Below are positions 55,301 through 63,967 of a DNA stretch of 64,000 nt, piece by piece. The translations under genes and the position numbers were made by a program. Source of the DNA: Areca catechu. Taxonomy: Eukaryota > Streptophyta > Magnoliopsida > Arecales > Arecaceae. Where the stretch lies: positions 60,900,088 through 60,964,087 of the forward strand of contig CM038040.1 of NCBI GenBank assembly GCA_021397845.1, in the 5' to 3' direction. Every line of letters starts with the position of its first letter. Positions within the stretch are counted from its first letter, which is position 1. The notes beneath the pieces were generated by a model. That model ran no database searches and was not told where the DNA came from. It worked only from the letters and a program-made list of their open reading frames with translations.

Positions 55301-58300
55301 AGAGATTTTCATGAACATTTGCTCAAGTCTAGACAGCCCACCATCCCAATGGTGCAACAATGGTCCCAATGATCCATTCAACGGAATCGACCAAAGGCAC
55401 AAAGGTGAGCTTGATCCACTCGCCTTATCGGTATGCCCGACGAGCGCAACGGACAGCCCAATCAGGTTACCAAATGATCAAAGGCGCAGGGATGGTTCAT
55501 ACAACCTACCCTACGGTGAATTCAAAGATGCGCCGGGGCGGGCCTAACCAGCCTACCTTATACTAAAGAAGGCGCAAGGACGGTTCACATAACTTACCCT
55601 ATGGTAAATCCGAAGATGTGTCGGGGTGGGCCTAATTAGCCTACCTTAATTATGAAAGAAGGCGCAGGGATAGTTCATGCGACCTACCCTACAGTAAATC
55701 CGAAGACGCGCTGGGGCGGGCCTAATCAGCCTACCTTAACTTCGACAGGGAGGCACGAGGATGGCTCAGACGCCTTACCCTACAGTAAATCCGAAGACAT
55801 GCCGAAGTGAATCCAAATCACTCATCCTGTCGACGATAGACACCTCGCAAGATGGCTTAATCGATCCCATCCCGTCAACAAATCCCAAATGACTCTACAA
55901 GTTTGTCACATGGCCATCAAACTGGAGAGCCCACACTTTGTAATGTTCCAGGGTATGCCATTCACAGAGAAAGAAGGAAGGGGAAAGAAAGATACTTTCT
56001 TCATTGCATCATGGGGACTTTACAAAAAAAAAAGGATAGAGCAGATAGTGGAAAGACAGATCTAAAGACCACCCGCCGGCCCCTTTCCATGCCGGCGTGG
56101 GGTGTCGAATCTCTCAAAGGCACTCGGGGGGACCTCCCTTCTGGTTCGGGCTTCGACTCCTCTTCAAAGTTAGAATCATATTCATGACCAGGGAAGGGGA
56201 TGGAGGGCCTAATGTTCTCCAGGCCCTTCAAGTGGTAGTACCGGAAGGCATTGTCCTGGTGCTCCCGGAACCCCCGATGGTAAGAGTCCAGGACCGTCTC
56301 GGCGACCTTGTCCTTAAAGGCAGATGATACCATGAATTTTGCGACGGCCTCCGTCGCCTCCCTCCTAGCCTCTTCTGCTTCCATGATGGCCTCCGCAAGT
56401 CGGGCCCTGGTCTCCTCCAGACGGGCCTCTAGGACCCACACGTTCCTCTCCAGACGGGCAATGTCCCCCTGTTGCTGGTCGTCGTCGTTCCCCCGGTAAG
56501 CCTTCCCACTAGACTCACCCTCTGCCTGAGAGCCGTAAGCCCTCTTCCTAGCCATCCTCTGGAGTTCTAAAACGGTGAACTTCATCTCCGTGATGTGCTA
56601 AGGAAAAGAGGGAGGACAACTCTTAAAATGGAAGTTTGATGTTTCGGTGGCCTCCGAAAGGAAAGAGCCGGGTCCTATTTAACGGGATCCTGCACCCATG
56701 GATGGCCACAGAAAAACGTGCCCCACACCTTTTCACAAGCCAGCCAGGGGGCACCACGTGTCGAAACAATGCATCGAAACCTAGATGGCCGCTTGGGGAA
56801 CGATACAGTCCCCATTAACTACTCTCGAGGATAGAGGTCGACGGCGCTTCGAACCCAGGGCAATTTCCCTCGGGCGGTTACAACATTAATGACCACTTTT
56901 CGGGAAAGAAAAATTTGGCGGCATCCAGGACACGCGGAGTTGCAACCATTCGAATACCAACGCGCTCCACACAAACAACAAAAAATATGCTCGATGTCTC
57001 CCAACAAATCACCAACGATGAGGTGACATCTGTCCCTCACACTGCCACCAATGCAAAAAGACAATCATGACATTAGTCCAACTGAGACTAACTCCGACCC
57101 AAAGGACCGGTTAGGTCCTTTCTGACCCAGTCAGCCGCACTAAAGAGACCAGCCATGATCCAACGGCATTACGACCCTACTTCGGAGTTCATCTTCAACC
57201 AAGCCGAGAATATCAGCCCCGAACTGGTCAGTCTTCGGCTTACCCACTAAAAAGGAATCAGTTCAAAAGGGACAAGTTTAAAGAAAATTAGTCATTATTT
57301 CGAGAAGGAAGAAGCCCTCATCCAGAAGGAAGACATTACAATTGGTTGACAAAAGGGAAAATACAATAGCTTCATCCACTATCAACCCGTTCAGCAGTCA
57401 AAACAGTAGGACCCGAAGCTCCACTGGTGGCCATCCCACTACCTTCACCAGGATGCACCGACGCCGCTCCAGACTGAATCCTTAAGTGCTCGACTTTGTT
57501 TCCCAGAACGGCGGCCAAGGAAAAATCCAAGCTGGGGTGAAGTGTCTTAACCTTGCCCAGGCAATCGGCATAACCCAGAAGGCAACAGCATAACGATCAC
57601 CAGACCCCCGGTGGACCAGGAGCTCCCTCACATAAGGACCTCCCTACATGTTTCGAGGTCTAAGGAGCGAGCCCATGTTCAGAAAAGATCGACTCAACGA
57701 AGGGCTACACGAATCAGTCCGTCACTAAAACTGATGGCCTTACCAAAACCAAGTTCGAAGATTCCACACTTAGGGAATCCCTAGCATCCACAAAAAGGGA
57801 GAAAAGAGGAATGTTCATTAATCTAGGAGAATTCATTGATTATAGGAGAATTCATTGATTACATGCCAAGGGAAGAAAAAGAAGTACAAAGCTCGAAGCC
57901 TGACAAGCCCCTACAGATCAGCCGGGAAAGATCCAGCGTTGGCAGAACAGAGTATGTCCTCAATCTGGGTAGAGAAGATTTCCTCTACCTGAGCCAGAGC
58001 CAGAGAACCTTCGGCCTAGACCTCCTCTTCAGCCTGGACCGGAACTACTGTACCGGCCACAACCAACTCCTCGGCTACGACCGGGACTTTTTCACTTCGG
58101 CTTGGCATCTCTTCGACCTCGTTAGGGGCCCCAATCTCTTCCTCTCTTTCCTCCTCAATATCAAACATGGGGACACTGGAAAGATCGAGATCGGGGAAGA
58201 CCTCGCTGACCTTGGCGAGTCCATCATTGAAGCCAAATTGATAGCTGAATAGGCTTGCTTCATTTACTTCCATTTTGAACTGTGAAGACCTTCTAAAGTC

Positions 58301-61300
58301 TTCAACAGCTTTTGTTGCCTGCTCTCTCATAGCTTCAAACTCCCTCCTGGCCGCTTCAGCCTTCACAGTTGCCTCTTCGACCCTCGAAGATGCCTCTTCA
58401 GCCCTCCTGGTCGCCTCCTCAGCCGTCCTGGCTAGGCCTTCGGCCTTCTCCTGGTTCTTCTTAGTAGAAAGCTCCAAGGAGTCAATCTGCTTCTTATTCC
58501 TCCTCAGCTTTGCCTCTTGCTGCGAGATCTTCAGGTGGGCATTCTTCAGTTCACCCTTCAGATCCTGAACTCGGCATCCACGCGAGTGAGCTAGTTCTCC
58601 ATGGACAGCTTCAGCTCCTCGACCACCTCCCTCTCAGCTCTGGCCACTTGGAGCTTCTCCTTCAAGCCATGAATGAGGCTATCAATGCTTCCCAGACCCT
58701 CTTCCAGAAAGGTGATGTCGTAGAGAAGCTACACTAGCAAAACAAGGCATGAGATCAGTCACAAACTAAATGACCCATCGGATATGGGAGGAATGGTGGA
58801 AATCTCACCTGCAGCAGGGAGGAAAAGGCGAAATCGGACACCTTGGCAAAGCTCCGACCCCGGATTACCGCCAAGTTGTGGGGCAGCAAAATGTCTTTCA
58901 TTACCCGCCTAGCAACGGCAGGGACCGAAAGACCCTCCATGGTGGAGAGCTCCGAAGGGTCCGCAAGATGACTTCCGCTTGGAGGAGCCTCTCAGACAGA
59001 CTCCTCCTCGAATTGCAGCACCTTGCCCCTATCTGTCGCATGGGGCAAGGTGATGGGGCATTGGCTGTCGGAGACGGACTCTCCCTAATCCGTACTGGAG
59101 AGTCAGCTACCGGCAAGAACTCTCTGGCGGAGGTCCTTTTTAAACCTCTGTCGTCTGCACCCCATCCCCCCCAGATGTTCCTCTAGAGGACGAAACGCTT
59201 CTGCTTCTGCCAGGATCATCCCTCCGGATCTTCTTCCGGACTTCTGATCCCGAAGGGGGAGCCTGGGTTGCTGTCCTCTTAGAAGACTGACGAAGCCACC
59301 CCAAGTCAAGCCTCATCTCGTCGCCTGCAAACAAAAACTCCCTTTAGAATCGACTGCAGGATCATGGAGAAACTAAAAGGGGAAGACCGAAAGCCTCTAC
59401 TACTTATACCTAACACCGGGGACCCGCTGATCCCCGCAAGATAGAGATTCCTCTCCTCCAACAGTTCACAGATGGAACGGCCTCTGAACCAAACAACAAG
59501 GCATAATCGGATTGATCGGCCACTAGAATCTTTTTTCAAGCGTTAGCATCTAGGCGTGGCTCCCTCCACTCACTATTGAAACCCCATGGTTCGGTGGAAG
59601 AGACAAAAACGAAGTTGGGCTTCCACCCGTGGATAGCGCTAGGTATGTCCTTCATGATTTTGCGGCCAGGCCGAGGGCCAATAACCCACCATCCATGACC
59701 ATGGAAATCCCTCTTGAGAACGAAGAGGGAAGTGAATAAATTGGTCTCGGGCCTCACATTGGCTATATGGCACAGGACCAAGAACCCGCAGATGTTCCGA
59801 ATACTATTTGGAGTCAACTGCGCAGGCACAACCTAATACATGTGGAAGACTTTGACGAAGAAGGGGTGCAGCGGAAATCGAAGACCAGCCTTTACATGAT
59901 CTTCGTACACAGCAAGACACCCGATGGGAGGTTTATGCACCCGCTCTTCAGGCGTGGGAAGTATTAAAGGGAACCCTTCGGGAACATGGTAACGCTCCCG
60001 AAGGTGGGCCATCTTCCCCAGCAAAACGGAGCTAGAGACTAGCTCTGGACTCACCACATCACCAGTCCCGGAAGACCCAACCTCCCCCTCTCGAGTTCTC
60101 GCGGTCTCGGCCATGATAAGAAAAAGAAACAAGGAAGTGGAGAGAGGTCCTACCTATGGAAGAAACTGGTAGCCAGGGCAGGAAAAGCTGGGCCAAGGGC
60201 AGAAGCAAACAAAGGTGGAGAAGCTTTCTCAGCCAGTCCCCCCTTTCCCCTCATAAAGGGATAGGAAGACTCCAGGATGCCACCTCGATAGAAGGGGCCA
60301 TCTCTCAGAGTCCACCATGGATGCTGGGGACGGATGCGAAGCCCCAAGCAGCCTTAAGCTGATTTGACATGGAAAGGACCGCAGGTCATGATCCGCGCGA
60401 TGCCAATCGATGGTGAAGATGGAGCTCGCGTCTTTTCCAAGGGACAGGAAGGGGCCACGACCTCTATCCAAATCCCAACGGAAAGATTGGCTGAACCGCC
60501 GTGAAACAGAAAAAGGAGAAGCGACCTCCTGGTCCACTTGTTCCTTTTTCGCACTCTAATCAGGAGATGATAGCTGTCCACTACCTGGTCCTCGAATCAA
60601 CCAGTGGTTATGGTGAACGATCAAATCAGAAATTTCATAATCATCAGTCGCATCTCTCTCTAGAGGAAAACAACAATCCAGCGGTACTCTCACTCTTCGA
60701 GGCAGGCCGCCACTTCAAAAACTGAGAGTGGGGAGCAACTATTGGGATATACCGGTCAGGCATAGATCTACCACCGGCTCGACTGCCCATATAGTCCCTC
60801 CCGAACTAGGCCTGTTGAACTAAAGCGCCCGGAAGAAGCCGAATAATTAACGGGCAAGACAAAAACCCAACTCTCGGCCTCAGCCAAAGAGTTAATCTTC
60901 GGCCCCAGTCGAAGACTCAACCTTCGCCCTCGATCGAAGGCATGGTCTTGCCCCCGACCGAAGGCATGGTCTTCGCCCCCGATCGAAGGCATGGTCTTCA
61001 GCCTCCGCCAAAGACACGATCTTCAATTTCAGTCACAGGTGCCGTTCCGAAGATGTCTCAAGACGAAGACATCTTGGAACTGAAGCACCCCACCGATCCA
61101 GCAACAGATACTCCTGAAGAGGAAGTCCGAAAGCAAATCTCCGACCTACCTCGAATCCCCATGAACATGGAGGATAACGGTTACAATCGGTTACATAACC
61201 ATCACCTCCAAAACACAACCACGTTGAAGTGGCCACGTGACCATTAACTCCAACTATAACGCCTTCGGCCTGGCCGGAACCGTTCAACAACCGCCCTCGG

Positions 61301-63967
61301 TTATGAACAGAGGGGAATCAATTAACTCCCCCCATTGTAACTGTATGAAAGAGAATGGGGCTACAGGCCGATCAGTCGATATAAATACTGGTAAGAGGGG
61401 ATGCTCCAGGTAAGGCACAACGAAACCCCGAAAATCCAGAGTTCTTTTCCTCGCCATCCTCCCTCCTCAGAATCTTCCCCATTCTGTTGCTGGAGCCCGC
61501 CTCTGACTTAGGCATTGGAGTGTCCTCCGCTGGAGAATATCTGGCCAGGGATCTGTTTTGCAGGTAAACCAGGGAACGAACCTGTGATCCAGTAGCTTTG
61601 CTCGATCGGAAAAGGGATTCTATGCCAACACTAATAGTTATGGCCATGTTACAAGTTCACAGGATAAATTGAATAATTCCTCCAATCTTATCCAAATAAA
61701 TTCAAAAAAAAATATCAAGTTTTGATTCTTCTAATATTATCGATAATTAACAATAAAATATGATGGTGGAAAACTATCATTGACTTAAAAACTCTTTAAA
61801 AATTGTGCTTGAAAATCAATATAATGACTTTTAAAATTTTTGAAAAACAAGAAACCAATAAGAATTGCAATCTAATTCAAGATAATAAATGCTAACACAT
61901 TTTTTTTCAAAAATTAGATATATAGTTTTGAAAATTAAAATCTAGTCTTGCCTTTAGATTGTCTTTGTTAAAATGAATATGAATCTCTTAGAATGTGTTT
62001 GAAAAATAATATATATCATTGAAAATTCTTGAAAAACTGGAAACTAGTAAGAATAGTGAACATGCCTTGGTGAGAGGTGTGCTAGGCACTATCTTAAGAG
62101 GAAGATCACCCCTCTCATGCAGGTGATCAATAAGGATGCTCTCAAGGTACCATAAATCTTGGTTTCATCCAAATAGCCTCCAAGTGCTACATGAGCATAC
62201 GATGGTAGAGGCTTGATGACTTCTTGAATTCCTAAAATAAATTAATAGAAAAAGTGGAAATCGGATACTAAAATAGTGAAAAATATATGCAAGAAAAATA
62301 GGAAAAATTGAAAGAAAGGGAATCTTTTAGGAATAAGAGCGAAGGATCAACAGTTAGAGAATATTTAATATCTCATGTTATGCTAGATCTCTAGCTATTG
62401 GGCTCTATTTATAGATGCCTAGGTCTAGTAATCTCCTGCTCGAAGTTAAGGCTCCAATGGCTTGTAGGACACAAACCTATTAAAGTTCTTATTAGAGCTA
62501 GGTTGATTATATTAAATATATCATTTAAATCAAAAATAAACCACAAACACATCTCATATATGCACATATCACTAGCTTGCACCACATTCATGCATGTGCA
62601 TGGCGTGGATGGTCGCATTGAGGTGAGACAAGTACGCATGTGGTGTTTAGCCAAAAATCCAAAAGCCCAATTAGCAAGAGATGGTATAAATGCAAGTAGA
62701 CTTATATTAACATATTCAATTTAGGACCAAAAAATATATCAATAAAGAATCCTCGGTCCCTTTAACATTTGAGATTTTTCAATTAAATCCAATATTTTGC
62801 CAAATGGCAAACACCAAATAAGAACCCTTTCAAACCATTACAAAACTGAAAACTTATTTTACAATTATTAAATAATTTAAATACATCTAACAAAAGCAAG
62901 ATAATTTCTCAAATGTATATATGGTTGCAAAGTTATTTGGCATTTTCTAGTTGATATCCTTATCAATATTGACAAACCATCTAGACAAGTATAATCAAAC
63001 AATTTTCACGTCTAGATATCTAAAAATATCATGTTTTCATAGATTTTAATTACTCTACTGCACCATTTTGCATTACATATGTGATAATTTAAAATTATCA
63101 TCCTTATTACTTATGGTTCTCCTGATTTGTTATCCATGTTTATCTTCATTTAAAAACAATGGCATAGTATTCTTTTTCCTGTCCCATTTTATGTCTCTGG
63201 TTGGCTACATTGTTTTTCAATTATACATTATTATTAAAGAGAAACATAGGAATATCTCTGTTTTACAGCTCTTAGTCTTGAATGCAGCATTCATATGTTT
63301 TACTTTCATATATTATGCAAGTTCATCTTCTTGACTTTGAGGTGTGGCCAAACATGTTAACACCTTAAATGCAATAATCCTCCCTTGATAAGTTATTTTT
63401 CAGTATTATATAATAAGATGTCGCATAACCCCTAGGTTATAGTGCTTAAAGGAGAAACTGGTTGTCTAATAATACGAACATTGAGAAACCATATTTTTTT
63501 TGGAAAGCAAATAAATGAGTACAACTCCTAAATGATGAAAGATTAGTTGGACTTCATCATGAACTCCAAAGCTTCTCTATACTCAAAATGATGATACTCC
63601 AGTTCTAATCCATCTTGCCTAAGGACTCCAAGATTTACTTCTAGTTGCTTGCTCTGGATTAAAGTTCCCACTCATGTTTCCATGATTCTTTGTGTAATCA
63701 ATGATCAAATTTGTTTAGATGGACTTTCGGGCATCATACTTTCACCATACATACAAATTATCTTAAGCTTATTCACCAATGTCATATTACCATATAGTCT
63801 GAATTTTCAGCACTGCTGGTTTTTATAACCTGAAGTACTCAAAAGTAAAGGTTTTTTGGTTCTTACACTCTATATTATTTACAGCTGTGGGACCAGGAAG
63901 GTGTACAGTAAACAATGGAGGTTGTTGGTCAGAAACAAGGAATGGGAAAACATTTTCTGCTTGCTCA
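34042..63967 (+). CDS. VSR: Vacuolar-sorting receptor (BP-80/VSR family), 3' part beyond window
   Basis: This is a type I membrane cargo receptor carrying proteins with vacuolar-sorting signals from Golgi/TGN to the prevacuolar compartment. Eight exons: 34042-34333, 35175-35867, 35948-36036, 36171-36240, 36689-36772, 36871-36947, 37083-37164 and 63885-63967. All junctions are GT-AG with consistent phase. They encode about 490 residues without a stop; the family is about 620-640. The product has a signal peptide (residues 1-22), a protease-associated domain (FGVPDYGG, LLDRGDCYF), a central luminal region (EFWTNSNDECGPRCD, HYITWFCPEAF, CAPDPEQDF) and EGF-like repeats (CLESNGGCW; CTVNNGGCW). Sequons include NKS and NIT. 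Intron 7 is 26.7 kb and filled with retrotransposons. The last exon end is inferred. The third EGF-like repeat, membrane span and YxxPhi tail are out of view. Confidence 0.92.
35175..35867 (+). CDS. VSR: VSR exon 2
   Basis: The acceptor is CTTCTCTAG|ATTGC and the donor is CTTG|GTAAGG. This largest exon encodes DCYFALKAWNGQNAG through CAEKVVKSL: the rest of the protease-associated domain and the conserved central ligand-binding region. The open frame continues a few codons into intron 2, to a stop at about 35905, but VSR similarity ends at the donor. Confidence 0.95.
35948..36036 (+). CDS. VSR: VSR exon 3
   Basis: GLPLDKILKCMGDPEAD through REQEVQ, between GCATCAG| and CCAG|GTACC. The preceding intron is 80 bp. 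Confidence 0.92.
36171..36240 (+). CDS. VSR: VSR exon 4
   Basis: VGSGDRGDVTILPTLVVNN through QYR, matching the conserved DVTILPTLV.N..QYRG block. The acceptor is TTCTAG| and the donor is CGAG|GTTTGC, phase 1. Confidence 0.92.
36689..36772 (+). CDS. VSR: VSR exon 5
   Basis: GKLERTAVLKAICAGF through PPVCLSA. The acceptor is GCTGAAG| and the donor is GCAG|GTTAAC, phase 1. Confidence 0.92.
36871..36947 (+). CDS. VSR: VSR exon 6
   Basis: DIETNQCLESNGGCWQDL through ITACK, the first half of EGF-like repeat 1, including an N-glycosylation sequon (NIT). The acceptor is CCCCCAG| and the donor is CAAG|GTATTT. Confidence 0.93.
37083..37164 (+). CDS. VSR: VSR exon 7
   Basis: DTFRGRICRCPTVNG through EGDGYSSCL, the second half of EGF-like repeat 1. 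The donor CTAG|GTACTT is phase 1 and opens the 26.7-kb intron. Confidence 0.93.
38260..38489 (+). repeat. 116-bp tandem duplication in VSR intron 7
   Basis: CTAAGAATTTAGTTACTAAT starts at 38260 and again at 38376. The copies differ at a few positions. The second copy ends about 25 bp from the left edge of element D. Confidence 0.9.
38515..39140 (-). repeat. Element D 3' LTR (626 bp)
   Basis: On the minus strand it runs from TGTTATATACAACC (39140) to TGTCCAACA (38515). A TATA box, CCTATATAAGG, lies at 38745-38755, placing a start near 38715. The U3 part has repeated GGTCGGTCGGACCTCTAGTGG-type blocks at about 38995-39090. The polypurine tract GCATGGGGGGCAAC lies at 39154-39141. Confidence 0.82.
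39599..39610 (+). promoter_or_regulatory. TATA box for element D antisense ORF
   Basis: CTATAAAAGGGG, 163 nt before the ATG at 39773, in the same orientation as the antisense ORF and as VSR. It is the best-preserved of three equivalent sites. Weaker matches lie at similar distance in E (60260-60247) and C (18649-18631). Confidence 0.6.
39645..39695 (+). repeat. 17-bp triplication in antisense ORF leader
   Basis: CGCCCTTGGAGAGAGAT occurs three times in a row (39645, 39662, 39679), the third with one change. It sits between the TATA box and the start codon of element D's antisense ORF. Confidence 0.92.
40464..40548 (+). other. Intron 1 of element D antisense ORF (85 nt)
   Basis: The donor is CTTAG|GTAGGG and the acceptor is TTGTAACAG|GAG. 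It is phase 1 and splits a Gly codon (RL-G-EKM). The intron is T-rich. Position and phase equal intron 1 in C and E. Confidence 0.75.
41030..41107 (+). other. Intron 2 of element D antisense ORF (78 nt)
   Basis: The donor is ATGAAG|GTACTT and the acceptor is GATTGTAG|CTC, preceded by a long pyrimidine-rich run. It is phase 0, joining YLSLMK to LLLKILMMDEG. Position and phase equal intron 2 in C and E. Confidence 0.78.
42161..42344 (+). repeat. 42-bp tandem array after element D pol
   Basis: Units starting GATCGAGGTCGGACTTGAG begin at 42161, 42203, 42245, 42287 and 42329 (last partial). The exact 42-bp period keeps a 14-residue repeat (EVGLEWAALEPLPI) open on the plus strand, probably by chance. 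It lies just 3' of pol, as in A, C and E. Confidence 0.93.
42440..47701 (-). pseudogene. Element D gag-pol
   Basis: The start is probably MMVKGRAQN at 47701. The gag core is at 47179-46706 (FKIPQVDAYDGNTDPLDHL; LRDYMARFNSATMEI). The zinc-knuckle-like block is near 46440 (FHRDHGHSTEDC). Protease at about 46060 reads FIDNGSSTKVLLYDA. RT at about 45400-44770 has MMPFGLKNA and the catalytic MEVYIDDM. Two RNase H regions follow: 44560-44150, and 44080-43720 with TLHVDDASN (Asp for Gly) and SWTDALSWLA. Integrase has HEGICSDH and CDACKRY, QWEMDILGPF, IITDNGRQF and SNGEAEITN. It ends about 42440 (GKLSPNWEGPY). A one-base loss near 43140, another shift near 45460 and about ten stops inactivate it. Confidence 0.88.
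47725..48104. repeat. Inverted repeat of element D LTR ends
   Basis: Left arm 47725-47890 (166 nt) is the reverse complement of right arm 47921-48104 (184 nt), with scattered mismatches and an about 20-nt gap in the left arm. Both arms are the outer U3 part of D's LTR. The spacer, 47891-47920, includes the palindrome CTGGTACCAG. R, U5 and the primer-binding site expected before gag are absent. Confidence 0.88.
48105..48998. other. AT-rich intron DNA between elements D and E
   Basis: A weak plus frame near 48195-48305 (GDAPIEDKGIKANFYVLN) is not recognised as a known family. Otherwise nothing is seen. The end, CTAAT at 48994-48998, is element E's target duplicate. Confidence 0.4.
48999..49951 (+). 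repeat. Element E 5' LTR (953 bp)
   Basis: TGTTGGGATA to ACGCCAACA. The TATA box TATAAAT lies at 49704-49710. An 87-bp tandem duplication (49345-49431 and 49432-49518, starting GATACTCCTGAAGAGG) is present here but single-copy in the 3' LTR. CTTCGGCC/CCCCGGCC-type repeats lie near 49140-49265. Confidence 0.92.
49955..49972 (+). other. Element E primer-binding site
   Basis: TGGCACGCCGGGTAGGGG lies three bases after the 5' LTR. It begins with the TGG needed to pair with a tRNA CCA end. I do not assign the tRNA. Confidence 0.6.
50062..51526 (+). pseudogene. Element E gag
   Basis: The start is ATG 50062 (MARGKTQNALASRSRV), supported by its place just after the primer-binding site. A Ser/Arg-rich middle leads to the core at about 50600-50760 (FRVPQMEPYDGTTDQLDHL; MIQGASDALYCLAFP), then LQDYISRFNSATLEI and a short poly-Gln run near 51040. 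The knuckle block, CHFHRDHGHDTEE-like, lies at about 51230. Stops occur at about 50179, 50401, 50900 and 51064, with a frameshift near 50420. Confidence 0.82.
51526..55291 (+). pseudogene. Element E pol: PR-RT-RNaseH-aRH-INT
   Basis: Protease at about 51595 reads RILVDNRSSADILLYNAF, with DNR in place of DSG. RT at about 52260-52900 has CPKDSFPFPKIDQLV, MMPFGLKNAG and YVDDM. The first RNase H lies at about 53050-53450 and the Tat-type RNase H at about 53575-53960 (VLHVDGASNSAGCGAG). Integrase has HEGIYGDH and CDQCQRY, QWGMD, IITDNERQFDN and SNGEAEVTNR. A four-base duplication (GATAGATA, 54454-54461) shifts the frame just after QWGMD. About ten stops, mostly at Gln, Trp or Arg codons, interrupt an otherwise single frame. 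Pol ends NLRKYYQ at 55291. Confidence 0.9.
55481..55835 (+). repeat. About 90-bp tandem array after element E pol
   Basis: Units with AAGGCGCAGGGATGG, ACCCTACGGT and GGGCGGGCCTAA.CAGCC start at about 55481, 55569, 55659 and 55749 (periods 88-91). They are degenerate, and the last is partial. Confidence 0.85.
55836..56000. other. Spacer after element E tandem array
   Basis: No feature recognised; probably the 3' untranslated side of the minus-strand ORF at 56585-56001. Confidence 0.3.
56001..56585 (-). CDS. Element E second antisense ORF, coiled-coil protein
   Basis: An uninterrupted 194-codon minus-strand frame. M at 56585 is the track start; M at 56552 (MARKRAYGSQ) is also possible. It has a basic start, an acidic/Gln patch (GNDDDQQQGD), a coiled coil rich in Glu/Arg/Ala (ARLERNVWVLEARLEETRAR), the motif VAETVLDSYHRGF, and an acidic tail. 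That motif closely resembles VREATVDSFLKGF in C's antisense ORF, so it may be a duplicate of the C-terminal module. A TATA-like CGTTAAATAGGACC lies at 56684-56671, and a splice-acceptor-like TTCCTTAG lies just before the ATG. Elements C and D have no counterpart at this position. Whether it is translated is unknown. Confidence 0.55.
   Translation of the reverse strand: MKFTVLELQRMARKRAYGSQAEGESSGKAYRGNDDDQQQGDIARLERNVWVLEARLEETRARLAEAIMEAEEARREATEAVAKFMVSSAFKDKVAETVLDSYHRGFREHQDNAFRYYHLKGLENIRPSIPFPGHEYDSNFEEESKPEPEGRSPRVPLRDSTPHAGMERGRRVVFRSVFPLSALSFFFCKVPMMQ
56690..58010. other. Element E spacer between the two antisense ORFs
   Basis: Non-coding as far as I can see. It includes a perfect 8-bp hairpin (AAAGGACC / GGTCCTTT, about 57099-57119) and a short direct repeat (TAGGAGAATTCATTGATTA, about 57824 and 57842). 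Confidence 0.4.
58729..58808 (-). other. Intron 2 of element E antisense ORF (80 nt)
   Basis: The donor is CTGCAG|GTGAGA and the acceptor is CTAGTGTAG|CTTCTC. It is phase 0, joining FAFSSLLQ to LLYDITFLEEG. A second possible acceptor lies 5 nt upstream. Confidence 0.75.
59325..59409 (-). other. Intron 1 of element E antisense ORF (85 nt)
   Basis: The donor is TTAG|GTATAAG and the acceptor is TTTGTTTGCAG|GC. It is phase 1 and splits a Gly codon (VL-G-DEM). Stops inside it make splicing necessary. Confidence 0.78.
60740..61630 (+). repeat. Element E 3' LTR (891 bp)
   Basis: TATTGGGATA (first G changed to A relative to the 5' LTR) to ATGCCAACA. The TATA box TATAAATA lies at 61380-61387. The polypurine tract GAGTGGGGAGCAAC precedes it at 60726-60739. 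It lacks the 87-bp duplication. Confidence 0.92.
61631..63884. other. Right part of VSR intron 7, no recognised genes
   Basis: AT-rich. CTATTTATAG at about 62405, in an LTR-like context (about 62050-62520), hints at an old retroelement scrap. I could not assign it. A 108-codon frame at 62398-62724 matches nothing I know. Confidence 0.4.
63885..63967 (+). CDS. VSR: VSR exon 8
   Basis: The acceptor is TTATTTACAG|CTGTGG. With the G left over from exon 7 it reads A-VGPGRCTVNNGGCW then SETRNGKTFSACS, the expected start of EGF-like repeat 2. The donor is probably TGCTCA|GTTCAG at 63968. Unspliced, the frame would reach TGA at 63998-64000, which I take to be intronic. Sequence beyond the window is needed to fix the donor. 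Confidence 0.85.

Larger units (their letters stand above)
58016..60114 (-). pseudogene. Element E first antisense ORF (PF04195-like plus coiled coil)
   Basis: From ATG 60114 (MAETARTREGEVG). The domain has YEDHVKAGLRFPLHPFF, AQLTPNSIRNI, WWVIGPRPGRKI and SAIHGWKPNFVFV. One stop lies at about 59836 and another near 59535. Intron 1 (59409-59325) joins SPVL-G to DEMRLD. A linker carries KKIRRDDPGRS. MEGLSVPAVARRVMKDI leads into intron 2 (58808-58729). The coiled coil follows after a frameshift (AEEATRRAEEASSRVEEATV), then FSYQFGFNDGLAKV, FPDLDLSSVPM and an acidic tail to 58016. Same architecture as the ORFs in C and D. A weak TATA-like CCCTTTATGAGGGG lies at 60260-60247. Confidence 0.8.
48999..61630 (+). 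mobile_element. Element E: full-length Tat-lineage Ty3/gypsy retrotransposon
   Basis: It is complete from LTR to LTR. 5' LTR 48999-49951, primer-binding site, gag-pol (50062-55291), an about 90-bp tandem array, two minus-strand ORFs (56585-56001 and 60114-58016), a polypurine tract (60726-60739) and 3' LTR 60740-61630. The 5-bp target duplication CTAAT lies at 48994-48998 and 61631-61635. Pol has many nonsense changes. With 12.6 kb and two antisense ORFs, it is the most complete element here. Confidence 0.93.
37165..63884 (+). other. VSR intron 7 (26,720 bp)
   Basis: It is bounded by GTACTT and TTTACAG, joining two phase-1 exons that are adjacent in the VSR protein. Retrotransposons D (about 9.6 kb) and E (about 12.6 kb) make up over 80 percent. 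The remaining AT-rich DNA at 37165-38514, 48105-48998 and 61631-63884 has no recognised genes. Confidence 0.85.

Noticed and set aside
62398..62724. 108-codon ORF in VSR intron 7
   Set aside because: AT-rich, unrecognised, with no splice, promoter or homology evidence.
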